Below are positions 44,246 to 55,440 of a stretch of DNA of 64,000 nucleotides, in pieces. The position numbers and the translations under genes are program-made. The notes beneath the pieces were generated by a model that was not told where the DNA came from, did not search any database, and was given only the letters and a program-made list of their open reading frames with translations. Numbering within the stretch: the stretch's first letter is position 1; every line of letters begins with the position of its first letter. The DNA is from Agrypnia vestita. Lineage: Eukaryota > Arthropoda > Insecta > Trichoptera > Phryganeidae. Location: contig JADDOH010022989.1 in NCBI GenBank assembly GCA_016648135.1, positions 28,553-92,552 of the forward strand. Reading direction: 5' to 3'.

Positions 44246-47200
44246 TAACTTATACCTTATTGTGTGAGATGTTATTATCTACACTGTTAGTTTTTCTAGA
44301 AAGTTTGTTTACATTTATAACAAACTTTCCAGAAAAACTAACAGTGTAGATAATAACATCTCACACAATAAGGTATAAATTACTTCACCTGCTGTAAATT
44401 ATTTTGGTACGGAGTTGGCGGTGTTTGGAAATATACGACTCATATATCCAATTTTTGATATAATATATTGGATATATATCAAATAATCCGATTTTTTGTA
44501 TAAAAATCTTTTTTTTTCGAACCCTGGTGTAAACCAAGTTGATACAACTCCTACATATTATTTAAAGCGACCAAATAGCGATTTGCCTATACTAAATCCA
44601 CTGGCTCGACTTTTTCAGCACAATCTACCTTTTTTGGCTCAAATGGCTTGAAACTCGCTGGTGGAATGTGACCTCACGGCATTTGTTATCAATGACGGGC
44701 GTCATGATCCTCTACCACGCAAACCAGCTTCGATTATAACCAATATTTTATTTTATTTTTACATCTGAATGTCTACAGGTTTTTTAAAAACCATGGGAGT
44801 ATATAAGCTCACAAGATGGGACCGACTTAATTTGCTTGTAAGCATTACTTATTATATCAGTATTTTTTAAAACTATCGCTTTTATCAATATGATCGCCGT
44901 TGTATAATGTGTAAAATGTCTCGTAAAAAAATATTTAGGTTTTAAAAACATTTCGAGTATAAATTTTTTATTTTTTATTTTATAATGGAGAGACACATTA
45001 CATATTTGTGAATAAAGGGTTTTACATTCTAATTTATTACCCCGGTAGTCAGTACTCATAGTGTTTAAAAAATGGTCATGATTAGCTATTTTTTATGAAT
45101 AGTTTTCTTTTCGGAACGTCTTAACACGAACCAGATTAAAAATCCATCTACTAAAATTAAAACCCGATAACTAACGGTGCTCATTATGCGGTGCGATTAT
45201 TTGTTTGAAATTGTAATTACTTTTTGGTGCAACATGATTATTTTAATTAACACTAAATTAAAATTTTGCAATACACTCACGTTGAGATATACTTATCACT
45301 ACTATATAGTTTCGACAAAAGCAATCCCTCTCATCAAATATATACGAAATTTTTGTAGTGGGGAGGATTTTTTGGCCATCAGAGGAAACAAATCTAGGAT
45401 TCAGTCTTCAAGTCTCTAAATTGTTCATTATAAATCCTTTATGAAGTGGGGGAGATTATTTGGCCATCAGAGGAAACAAATCTAGGATTCAGTCTTCAAG
45501 TCTCTAAATTGTTCATTATAAATCCTTTATGAAGTGGGGGAGATTATTTGGCCATCAGAGGAAACAAATCTAGGATTCAGCCTTCAAGTCTCCAAATTGT
45601 TTATTATAAATCCTTTATGAAGTGAGGGGGATTATTTGGCCATCAGAGGAAACAAATCTAGGATTCAGTCTTCAAGTCTCTAAATTGTTCATTATAAATC
45701 CTTTATGAAGTGGGGGAGATTATTTGGCCATCAGAGGAAACAAATCTAGGATTCAGTCTTCAAGTCTCTAAATTGTTCATTATAAATCCTTTATGAAGTG
45801 GGGGAGATTATTTGGCCATCAGAGGAAACAAATCTAGGATTCAGCCTTCAAGTCTCCAAATTGTTTATTATAAATCCTTTATGAAGTGAGGGGGATTATT
45901 TGGCCATCAGAGGAAACAAATCTAGGATTCAGCCTTCAAGTCTCCAAATTGTTTATTATAAATCCTTTATGAAGTGAGGGGGATTTATTTGGCCATCAGA
46001 GGAAACAAATCTAGGATTCAGTCTTCAAGTCTCTAAATTGTTCTATTATAAATCCTTTATGAAGTGGGGGGATTATTTGGCCATCAGAGGAAACAAATCT
46101 AGGATTCAGTCTTCAAGTCTCTAAATTGTTCATTATAAATCCTTTATGAAGTGGGGGAGATTATTTGGCCATCAGAGGAAACAAATCTAGGATTCAGCCT
46201 TCAAGTCTCCAAATTGTTTATTATAAATCCTTTATGAAGTGAGGGGGATTATTTGGCCATCAGAGGAAACAAATCTAGGATTCAGTCTTCAAGTCTCTAA
46301 ATTGTTCATTATAAATCCTTTATGAAGTGGGGGAGATTATTTGGCCATCAGAGGAAACAAATCTAGGATTCAGTCTTCAAGTCTCTAAATTGTTCATTAT
46401 AAATCCTTTATGAAGTGAGGGGGATTATTTGGCCATCAGAGGAAACAAATCTAGGATTCAGTCCACAAGTTTCCAAATTGTTCATTATAAATCCTTTATG
46501 AAGGACCGAGTGGGGGTGGTTTTAATTTATGAGTTTCGGAAGAATGGTTCCTATTAATGATATGGTTGGCGAACACCGAGAAGTTATAAGTTATAACAAC
46601 GGCGATGTTCCTTTATTCTTTTATTTAGGTTTCTTGTGGTTTGACCTATATACCAGCCCGCTTCCTTACTCGAAAAGGTTGACAAAATTCGGCAGGTTGT
46701 GATGAGTGGGACTGCTCTTCTCGCAACTATAGTAATGATAAATATATAACTCAACTTGTGTATATTAAGTTTAATTTAGTGTGAATCAAAATTGTGATTA
46801 ATTAATTCACGTAGCAGTAGGTATATTATTATGTTCCACATAATATAATTATAACGCACAATGTTCGTGAAATTAGTATTTTTAGAAAGCTAAGTCGAAT
46901 ATGAGAAACAAGCATTTTATTTTCTTCTCTCTTTTAAGCTCTTTTATTTTGCAGCACGTTTTGAAGCGTCGTTTTTAGGGCACATCGATATCGAATGTCG
47001 AGAATGTTGTTGGTCGCTCGAAGACTACTTCATTTTTATCATAGAATGTCACCAGTACTGACCGATTTATGTAATGTCTCTATTTAGAGCCGGGGAATAC
47101 CACGAAATTCTGTTGGAGATTGAAATTGATGCGATTCTTTTTTTAAATATCTACGCGGACTGAAAAGCGAGCGAACAAGAAACCTTGAATAGGTTTTTAA

Positions 47201-48889
47201 TTTTTTTATTGTTTTCATTTTATCTTTTGACACTGCCTAGTATTTTTTATGCAGAAATGAAAACAGTGCCAATCCTTTTAGCCAATACAAAATTTGCGCA
47301 TCAGGTTTATTGATCAAATGTATGCATAATCTTGCGTCCTTTCTAGAGTCCGCTTACGCGTGTGTCGCATAGCAACGATGTTATATAAAAATATTATTTC
47401 AATAAAAAAAATTAAACAAAAGTAAGTCTTCGAATGTATTAAAATTATTTTTAATACGCAACATTTATCGACACAGTCAATGTGTAGGTACTTTCATGGT
47501 TTTTAACTATCAAACGTTTTTCTACTGTTTACACATGAAAGGAAAAATTTATAATTTAAAATATAATTTTTATATGAAGGGAGATGAGTGTTTAGAGAGG
47601 AGTGTCCCTCTCATCTCATCAGGTATAGTGAATAGGGACTGCTCCTTTAGAAACTATATATAGTAGTAATAAATAACCCAAATATTGTGTATGGTACAAA
47701 GTTTAAACAAAAATTATATTTTAAATTAAAAAGTTCCACCGCGAAATGCCAAATTATTAAAGGAAAAAATGTATATTTTATTGCGAATTAATTAACAATA
47801 TGGGCACATAAATTAATTAAAATTATATTGATATTATTGTTGATTTTTGAGGTTATGCGAACCAATTATTGATGCGTTTTATCTAATAATTCTTAGTATA
47901 TTCGTAGAATGTTTGCACCATAATAGTAAATATTTAATACGATGCAGATACTGCACGACATTGTACAAATAATAGAGGCTCAGGGGTTTTGTTTATTTGA
48001 TAAGTCAAGGTTATTTTGACTGTTTCCACGCCAGTATTATATATATTATTATGAAATTGGTTTCACAGTTTCACACTTCTCAGCCGGCTTGAAAGTGACA
48101 CCGTGGTTGCATTTCAGCATTATCAACGGGCTTATTGATTATTTTTATCAATTAATACATATTCGGGCCACAATGATTTGCACATCGGCAGCAGTCGGCA
48201 ATAGTAATTTTCCACGATCCGTGCCGGTAATATTTTTTTCATTATTTTTTTTAATAAATGCTTATACAAATAAAGTTGATACTTTATAAATGTCGATAAA
48301 ATACAGATTTATTACCTCACGAAACGCCGAATTCCTCGAAGTGAGTGAACTTTTGCTCTTTATTATAAGTATACTAGCATAAAGCGTGTTGTTTATGGTT
48401 CTATGGGGGATTGTAGTGGCCGCTCTGTGGCCAATTTACAGCCCATTTCATATGCCTATATTTCACTTTTTTATTAGTTTTAGATGTTTTAAATTGACTC
48501 GTTCAATTTTGATCCACCATTTATTTTCCCGTTATTTAATGTAGATAATATTTTTTCACTCGAATTTATTCTTTCATTTTTATTATTTTCTGATCGTACC
48601 CTCAATAATATTACGATAGAGATGTAAAATTTTTACCTTCGCAATTTGATATTCTTGCAAATTTTTGATTTTACATATGTTTTGCCTACATTAACTTGAA
48701 AATAAATGCCAAATTCTGTTGAGTTTGTCGTAATTCCAAAGTTTAAGCGATTAATTTACTTATTCTAATGCTCATTCAAAATATTGTTCACATGTTATGA
48801 CATTATGTCAATTCAAATATTTTATATCGTTGAATTTTATTATTTCATTTTGTGTTGTGTTTTCAAAAACAACTTACAATTTCAAAAAT
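44246..48889 (-). repeat. Right arm of the giant inverted repeat
   Basis: About 4.6 kb, the complement of the left arm. Almost all of the extra length comes from eight more 88-bp units (about 704 bp). It starts with a 129-bp palindrome at 44250-44378 and runs outward to 48889. Scattered substitutions against the left arm (for example GTATGCATAATC versus GATTATGCGTAC) show that the arms have diverged slightly or hold different alleles. Confidence 0.85.
45346..46505. repeat. 88-bp tandem array, thirteen units with AAB pattern
   Basis: The motif AATCCTTTATGAAG occurs at 45433, 45521, 45609, 45697, 45785, 45873, 45961, 46051, 46138, 46226, 46314, 46402 and 46490. Variant order from the inside out is A A B A A B B A A B A A C, where A has TCAGTCTTCAAGTCTCTAAA, B has TCAGCCTTCAAGTCTCCAAA and C has TCAGTCCACAAG. 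Two units carry 1-2 bp indels. Confidence 0.95.
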
Positions 48890-49122
48890 GCTGTTTATTT
48901 AAATGCAAAACTGTATAAAATATTGTAGTTACGTTAATCTGACAATCGGAAACAATCGGTTTCGGCAAATATGACACTCTTAATTTGTGTAATGTCATTT
49001 AATTTTTTTTTTTTACCTTTTGTCATGTTGCCGTAAAGAAAGCATTGCAAAAACTATTACAACCACCTACCTATCTATCATCCATGATGACAAATCATTT
49101 TCACTCGCCCTCATGGTGGGTC

Positions 49123-49860
49123 TTTACATTAGGTGTCCTTATATCAAATTAAATCTCGGCCCTTTTCAACATTTTTTTTATTTATGTATAAAAATATAAA
49201 TTATTCATTAATATGCGAAATATTCTCCATCAAAATGTTTATTCCATCGATTGGGCAGCTAGCGAATCCCATTCGATAAAAAATCGGCGGTTTTGAATCG
49301 ATAAAGTCGGCAATGCTTTTATCGAAATCCTCGGGCGTCAACGTTTTGCCAAAAGTGCAAATAACATTTTCTATTCGAGATTGAATGAAGAAGTCTCCTC
49401 TGAAGTTTATGCTATTAGCGACAAACATATGTACATTTACGAATTAAATATACATATGTTTGTGATGTAAATGTTATAAACCAAATAAATTGAGTTAAAA
49501 TGGTTTTGTAGGGACCGGAACAAATAGTAATCAGAAAGGGCTAAGTGTGGAGAGTCAACCGCACGAGGGAGAACTTCCCAACCAATTTAGCGTTTATGGT
49601 ATTCACCTTGTGTGGCCTTGCAGTGCTACGATCGGTCTTTTCTGCTCAGTTACGTCACTCGAACAATTAATTTGCCTTTAAAAATACTCGCTAGTGACGC
49701 CTTTACCTGGTTTGGCAACTTATAATACGACATGTCCCCCCAAATGCGCGCCGAAACTTTTTTCCGGTTTCGTATTCGGTTTGAATATTTCACCTCACCA
49801 GGGTAACCACAATTCACGCCTTTTTGGATTGTCGTACTACACCCACATTTCATCAGCAGT
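49123..49860 (-). mobile_element. mariner transposon remnant
   Basis: TTACATTAGGTGTCCTTATA at 49123 is a mariner-type terminus. On the minus strand DEMWV, a stop and YDNPKRRELWLPW match the first catalytic region (DEKW.YDNPKR..W) of mariner transposases. TKPEKSFGAHLGG, then LNWLGSSPSC and stops follow, and the C-terminus reads DFIDSKPPIFYRMGF then NILMENI (family: F.SKP..FY..GI..L..RW..V). Several stops and shifts make it a pseudogene. The 5' end of the element was not found. Confidence 0.8.
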
Positions 49861-50154
49861 CACTATTTTGTAGGAAAAATTGTTCGTTTTGTGCCCGGGT
49901 AGCAGGAAAACAGCCGTGCCGTTGCGTCTTTGTTGTCTAGAGCGAGCGCGTGGGGAATCCAAATCAGCCTTTGTAGATGAATAATTATAATATGTTAGAT
50001 TTACACAAAATAAAATACTTTTAAATTATAAACAACTTTAGGTATTACTGTAAATATACATACATTTGTCAACTACTTTCGGTTGATCTCAAATCTCAAC
50101 CTTTTTCAGGACAAGTATAAGATAGACTAATATGTATGTACTTAGATTAGTCTA

Positions 50155-50545
50155 TACTAACTGTGCCCGCGGCTTCGCACGCGTAGATTTTTAGTAACTT
50201 TTAGTCATATTTCATAAATTTGTGTATAAACTTTAACATATAGATATATGTCGTCGCGTACTTTTTTAATATAACTTTTTGAGTTCTACAACTTCTCTAT
50301 AGAATATCTCTCACCGTTAAAGCAGCGTTCGTAAAAAACGCATCGCTTGACTATTTTTTCGTCGACTTTAGTTGTAAAATAGGTTACAACGAAAAGCCCT
50401 TTTATTTTAACGGGATAATGTATAGCATTTATCCACCCTGAAAGATAATTCTAAATATTGGTGAAAGAATTTTCGAAATCGGATGAGTAGTTTCGAAGAT
50501 TATCTCCTATATGCAAACTTACAAACTTTTCTTCTTTATAGAAGG
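50155..50545 (+). repeat. RTE-type retroelement 3' tail
   Basis: CTGTGCCCGCGGCTTCGCAC at the left and TTTTCGAAATCGGATGAGTA, then TAGTTTCGAAGATTATCTCC at the right, are the conserved blocks of the 3' end of a widespread arthropod retroelement family (CCCGCGGCTTCGC ... AATCGGTTCAGTAGTTT). No coding sequence accompanies it. Confidence 0.55.
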
Positions 50546-51129
50546 TGTAACAGAGCTAGTCCACAATACTTTACGGGTGGATTGAGTCGAAAATGTTCAA
50601 GCAACCATACAGATAAATATCAACACAAAAGAAGCAACATCGAGTACAAAGCGCATCACAAGGAGCCAGACAAACGCCATTAAGGCCAATAATGGCCGGG
50701 AATACACAATATTCAATACAAAATTCCCAAAAACCATTAAGGCTAATAATGACCGAAGTACCCAAATTTAAACTCTGACTTGCCAGACCTCACTTGGTAG
50801 TAAGCTTCCGATACGAACGGACGTGCTCGCGCTGCCCCTCATGACGGAAATTTATTAACAAGGCACCCTGAAGGTGCCTCTTGTGATTCAGGCGAAACGT
50901 CAATTGACGAATGATCTTTCTGAGGATCAGATTTTGACTCGGGTTACCCCCAAAGAAATTAATAATAACAATTTAAAATATGTTTTACTTTACTTACTAC
51001 TACTTACTAATATTTTTACAGTAATAAAGTGGTTTAAAACTAAGTATTTTATTTAAATTTAACATCATGTCAGGCCACAAAGTGTTTTATCGCTCTGAAA
51101 ATGTTATTATAACACGGTTGACGAACTGT
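50546..51129. other. Non-coding sequence
   Basis: No gene supported. CATTAAGGCCAATAATGGCC near 50680 and CATTAAGGCTAATAATGACC near 50736 form a short direct repeat about 55 bp apart. Confidence 0.4.
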
Positions 51130-51600
51130 TTGCAAATATGAGCTCGCATCCTGGCGGTGGCTTTATTTCATCGGACTCCCAGTCTCGGCCCCCATATTTA
51201 TATCCGAATGACAGACAAAAAAATTCATCGGAATTCGGCTCCTTGTTCCGAAACGTGTTTTTTCCGCTTGTGTTAATGACCTTGCGCGTCGGTGCAGCGC
51301 GCGAATGGGCCGCTCCAGGCGCCGGAGCCGCGGTCCGGGAAATGGTCCCGCGGTGGGCCGCCCCGTGCATTTCCCGGCGGGTCTGCGCGGCCGGGAATAG
51401 CCCGCGCCCGCGTGTATTTTGGATCGGGCCGCTGCCGCCGCGTGCGCGCCAATGCCAGGGGCGCGAAAGCTTTCCGGAATATCGATCTAATTTACGTGCC
51501 TGATACGATTTACCGCCAATACCAGCGGAAACAAAATGTACGTTTCCCTTCCCTCGCCATCCAGTACCGAGCCATTTAACCTCCTCGGACCCAGTGTCGC
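51130..51600. other. GC-rich, CpG-rich block
   Basis: The stretch 51285-51480 is strongly GC- and CpG-rich against an AT-rich background. Open frames occur on both strands (51138-51503 plus, 51107-51370 minus), as expected from few stop codons in GC-rich DNA. It could be a promoter/first exon or part of an unrecognised element. Confidence 0.35.
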
Positions 51601-51779
51601 CTGTAGGAGACCGATCGACACTTGGGAAAAATCTCTCGGATCAATGTTTGGCATTGTGTCCTTTTACAAATTAGTTTTATTTAACCATCGATAGATATTA
51701 TAAGTGGTATGTTGTATCCCAAATTTGAAATTTCTTTCGTAAAAGATGAATTAAAGGACCGATTTTGATTATCCTTTGG

Positions 51780-52150
51780 GTCCGAGGAGATTAATTCTTT
51801 TTTTTTTTATGTAACTATTCTTCTTCTTCATCAGCCTTCGTCTCTCCACTGCTGGATATAGGCATCTTCCATACCCTTCCATCCTTCCTTGTTTTTTGCT
51901 AATTGTAGTCATTTCTTTCCCCCCACAGCGGCTATATCGTCGGCCCATATCGAAATTAGGCGCAGAACTAGAGTAGTGGATATCATGGATCGTGTAGCGA
52001 AGCTAAAATGGCAATGGGCGGGATATGTTGCAAGGCAGGATGCTACAAGATGGCCTCCCAGAGTTCTGAAATGGAGACCTTGGGAGAATAAAAGAGGCAT
52101 CGGAAGACCTCAAAAGAGATGGGCCGACGATATAGACGCTGATGTAACTA
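51780..52150 (+). pseudogene. LINE reverse transcriptase C-terminal fragment (RTE-like)
   Basis: The plus-strand frame at 51946-52146 reads IRRRTRVVDIMDRVAKLKWQ then WAGYVARQDATRWPPRVLKW, RPWENKRGIGRPQKRWADDI. This is the highly conserved C-terminal block of an insect RTE-type LINE (LKWQWAGHIARR...W...VL.WRP...R..GRP..RW.DD+). The stretch before it, CATCAGCCTTCGTCTCTCCA, is a different antisense repeat. Confidence 0.85.
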
Positions 52151-53275
52151 TTGCACATATAAAATTCTTTTTATTATCATTGTGGCATATATTGCTTAAT
52201 ATTCTTCTAGTTATGTCCTGTCCCTCAAAGGTCCTCCTCGGTGGCGCGCGCAGCTTTTGGAGATAGTCATGTCGTCAGCGTTTAAATTAAAAATTAAATT
52301 ATTTTCTTATTGAATTATGCAATGTCTATGATGTAGCATATCGAAAGTTTTTTTGCAAATGATATCAATTTAAAAATAATTTAAATTTCAGTTAAAATTT
52401 CATAACAAGCAACTGCACATTTTATCGAAAAATCGTACGCTATATTGTAGATAATAAGAAAGATGTGCACAAAATTTTAACGAAATCGATTTTGTAGTTT
52501 TTGAGATATCATCTCCAAAATTCTGAAAAAGGTAGTTTCGAGAAAAACGCAAAAGAATAGGCAATGTAAATCGTATAAAAATTCACGTATCACGCTAGCA
52601 TCCATTTTTAACTAGTATTTTTGAATGAGTGATGACTAAAATTATTCTGACAACTTTAAGCTGTTCAATCTGTGAGGTAAAGAAGTAAAAAAAAATTTTT
52701 TTAAATGTCAAGGTGTGTAACCCCTTAAACCCGGAATATGTCTAAACACGTCTGTAAAATTCATATTGCTTCTCTTTTCGTGGTCCATTCTTCTACTTGT
52801 ACAGCGTAACTGTTTTCCTCCACTCTTCGCAATCCTGGGCTCGGTTATATCTCTGACTTAGTTTGTCCGTCTTATTGGAGATCGATAATTTCCCAGGGAT
52901 CCCAAATTTCTCTTTTTCCCCTCTCTTCTAACAACATGCCCAATGTGGAAATTAGTTTCTTCTTCTTTTTCAGTTTGGAATTTCTGATTTTTTCTTTCAT
53001 CTCGCAATCCATGGTATTCGCAGCACACGACGCCAACACCATATCTCGAAGGCGTCAAGCATGTTCATTTTGTATTTTCTTCTCGGGGTTCAAGTTTCGA
53101 ATCCGTGCACCAGTGTCTTAAAAAATCGAATTTTTACGTTCTTTGAGATAGAGCGGTTCTTCCAAATTTTATTCCGCTTCGACGTAGCGAATTTTCGATA
53201 ATTTTGAAAAAATATTTGCACTTAGATGTGACTATTAGAAATCAAGCATTTCAAGTGATTCCTTCTAAATACATA
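52151..53275. other. Repeat-like sequence, possible decayed LINE
   Basis: On the minus strand 52740-53110 shows open segments such as HIGHVVRREGKKRNLG and GLRRVEENSYAVQVEEW that loosely resemble LINE C-termini, but no diagnostic motif is complete. The rest is AT-rich without features. Confidence 0.25.
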
Positions 53276-53748
53276 CAGGGTTATTTGGAAAACATAAATA
53301 ACCTCGCAAGACTATATTCCTGCCTTGATTAGGAGTCGAAAATGTCAAGCAGCCATGACCTAATGTCAATGGTTATGGAGTTCTACAATATCAATGTTCG
53401 CCTTTTTTAAATAATATTTTTGACTTATTTTTTACAAAACGTCGAACTATAATTATGTACATTAACTTATATCGATTACGAAAAATTAATTCGTTTCGAT
53501 ACAAATTATATAAAATTATAAAAAAAACCCTGCAGAAATTCCAATTGGAATTCGAAGGTTTTTTTATTTTATTTGACTAGTATTAAAGATAATGAATTTG
53601 TCATATTCGATATAAGTTACTGTAATGATAGTCCAACGTTTTACAAAAAATACGTCAGAAATATTGATAAATTGCATGAACATTTGCGACCCTTAATTAA
53701 GGCAGGAATATAGTCCTGCGAGATTATTAATTTTTCTTAATAACCCTG
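53276..53748. mobile_element. mariner-type MITE with about 65-bp inverted ends
   Basis: The ends CAGGGTTATTTGGAAAACAT and, complemented, CAGGGTTATTAAGAAAAATT are flanked by TA on both sides. Further inward GACTATATTCCTGCCTT pairs with AAGGCAGGAATATAGTC. The 473-bp body has no coding capacity; paired inner segments near 53420 and 53640 (TTACAAAACGTCGAACTAT, ATAGTCCAACGTTTTACA) extend the fold. Confidence 0.85.
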
Positions 53749-55139
53749 TATATTTTTAATTTAATCAGATTGAATTATTAGCTGCGATAAAAATTGAATT
53801 TCTATTGGGTATTATCTCTCACGGTATGCTGAGGGTTAAATGTGAAAATGTGCAAGAATGGATATGAGCTAAATAATATCAAGTTAAGACATTTAATTAC
53901 ATGGACCAGATCATGCGCTCATTTTGGCAGATAAAATGAGATCTGAAGTTGTCAATTAAGATTGAATTCGGATAAATTCATTTTTTGAAAACTAACATAG
54001 ATGGGCGAATGATAATATGATGATAGATTTTATTTTATTTCCGTTTGATTTATTTTAAAAAGAATGGAGAAAAAGAATGGTCGATTTGCCTCTTCTGACC
54101 AACAACTAATTATAATTTTTGGCATACATAATAACTCGATTCATATATACATATATATATTAAAAATCAAGTGACAAAGATAAAATTGTAAAAACATTTG
54201 GTGAATATATATAAATGCACAAAAAGAGTTGTATTTGATTCGCGCAACCCTGGTATACTAGGCCTGCACTTCTGGTATTACAGATGGACCTAATTAAATG
54301 TCGAAATTAAAACAGACATTTTGACGTGTGCTACATTTCGGCGATTTTCAAGGCAGTTATACCTAAAATCTAAATATGTATATCAATATTTCGGTTGTAC
54401 TTTTAAAATTATCATATGATTTCTGTCGCATTTGAACTTCGAATGAAAGAGACGAAACTATGTGTATGTTGAAGAGTAACCAACCGATTATAAATTGCTG
54501 CTGTGTTCCCTTTGTAGAACTTTCATATTTCGGAGAATTCGAGACGATGACGCAAACAATTCAATGTTTATGTTGTGTATTTTTTTTCATTACGTCATCT
54601 GTTGCGTTTGGATAAATGGTGAAATAGTCCCAATAAAATTTGCGAACATAGCCTCTCGAGTTACGGCTAAATGTTATAGGAATGTTACAATTGTTAATAA
54701 TTAAACATATGATGTTAAAAGCCGATTTGTCACTACTTTTTTTGTCTTTTTCTCTTGACAGCCATAAACTAAGTTTTTGGCTTTGTGTTTCCATAATGTA
54801 TTTTGAATGCTCTCGTTGTTACCTACCAAATTTCCGAGAATTCGTAATACTTGAAATCTAAGGCAATAGTCATTAAATTAAAAATATCTAGAGAGTCAAC
54901 AATGTACATTATAAATCGTAAATAACAAAACAGTGTGATATTAATTTTCATCGAAAAATTATATATTTCCGAAATACGAATAATTAAATTCTTCTTTCAG
55001 GAAGTTCTTTCTATAGGATACGATAACAATAGACGCGATTGAGATATTAAAATAATATTTACTAAAGTTTAAATATAAATTAAAAACACAAACAAAATAT
55101 TTTCATAATCCTTTCGTCCCGTTTCAACGCTGTTAGCGG
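53749..55139. other. AT-rich sequence
   Basis: No gene or repeat boundary is supported. The frames at 54495-54704 and 54561-54794 overlap on opposite strands and lack domain resemblance. Confidence 0.4.
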
Positions 55140-55440
55140 CGAAAAACTACCAGGAAAGTAGGCCGACGGAAAAGCTCGCGCGGCGGGTCACCGCCGCGGT
55201 AACTGTAAGAGAATCGTCACAGGTTTTTACGCGGGCGCGCAGTCTGGCGGCCCCCACCCCCTCGTCGGGTCCTTCGCCTCCCACCCATTCCGGCTCGGGG
55301 CCATCGATCGCCACCTCCCCTCCCTCCTGCTCTCCGGGTCGGGAGCTCCGTCCCGTCGCCGCGCGGCAAACCGTCCTCCTCAGCCATCGTGGGTATCCGC
55401 CGTTGTTACTTCGCAATCCTCCGCACCCGCTGCACTCCTG
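55140..55440. other. GC- and CpG-rich block, possible promoter or exon
   Basis: About 300 bp of very GC-rich DNA in AT-rich surroundings, open in one frame on each strand. The plus-strand frame is rich in Ser, Pro and Arg (LAAPTPSSGPSPPTHSGSG) and ends next to a possible CTG/GTAATT donor near 55440. The minus-strand frame begins MRSNNGGYPRWLRRT. Neither is recognised. It might be the promoter or 5' exon of the gene at 57694. Confidence 0.35.

Larger units (their letters stand above)
37640..48889. repeat. Giant inverted repeat / possible Foldback-like element, 11.25 kb
   Basis: The sequence from 37640 (ATTTTTGAAATTGTAAGTTG) inward is the complement of the sequence from 48889 inward, with only scattered differences, for the full length of both arms. 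The left arm is about 37640-41654 and the right arm about 44246-48889, with a 2.6-kb spacer. The arms hold tandem 88-bp arrays and repeated 80-bp motifs but no domain-like frame; the frames that appear in both arms are mirror images. Long inverted repeats with internal tandem arrays of unequal copy number are a property of Foldback and Galileo elements. A palindromic duplication or an assembly error is the main alternative. No target duplication was found. Confidence 0.85.

Noticed and set aside
45346..46505. Regular direct repeats suggesting a CRISPR array
   Set aside because: The 88-bp units are contiguous with no unique spacers, and the genome is eukaryotic; it is a satellite-like array.
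38230..48289. Matching frames in both arms of the giant repeat (for example 38230-38499 and 48089-48289; 40422-40730 and 45177-45419)
   Set aside because: They are mirror images of one another from arm identity, with no domain resemblance, start context or splice support; conservation here says nothing about coding.
54495..54794. Overlapping frames on both strands
   Set aside because: No domain, no splice or promoter support, ordinary AT-rich composition.
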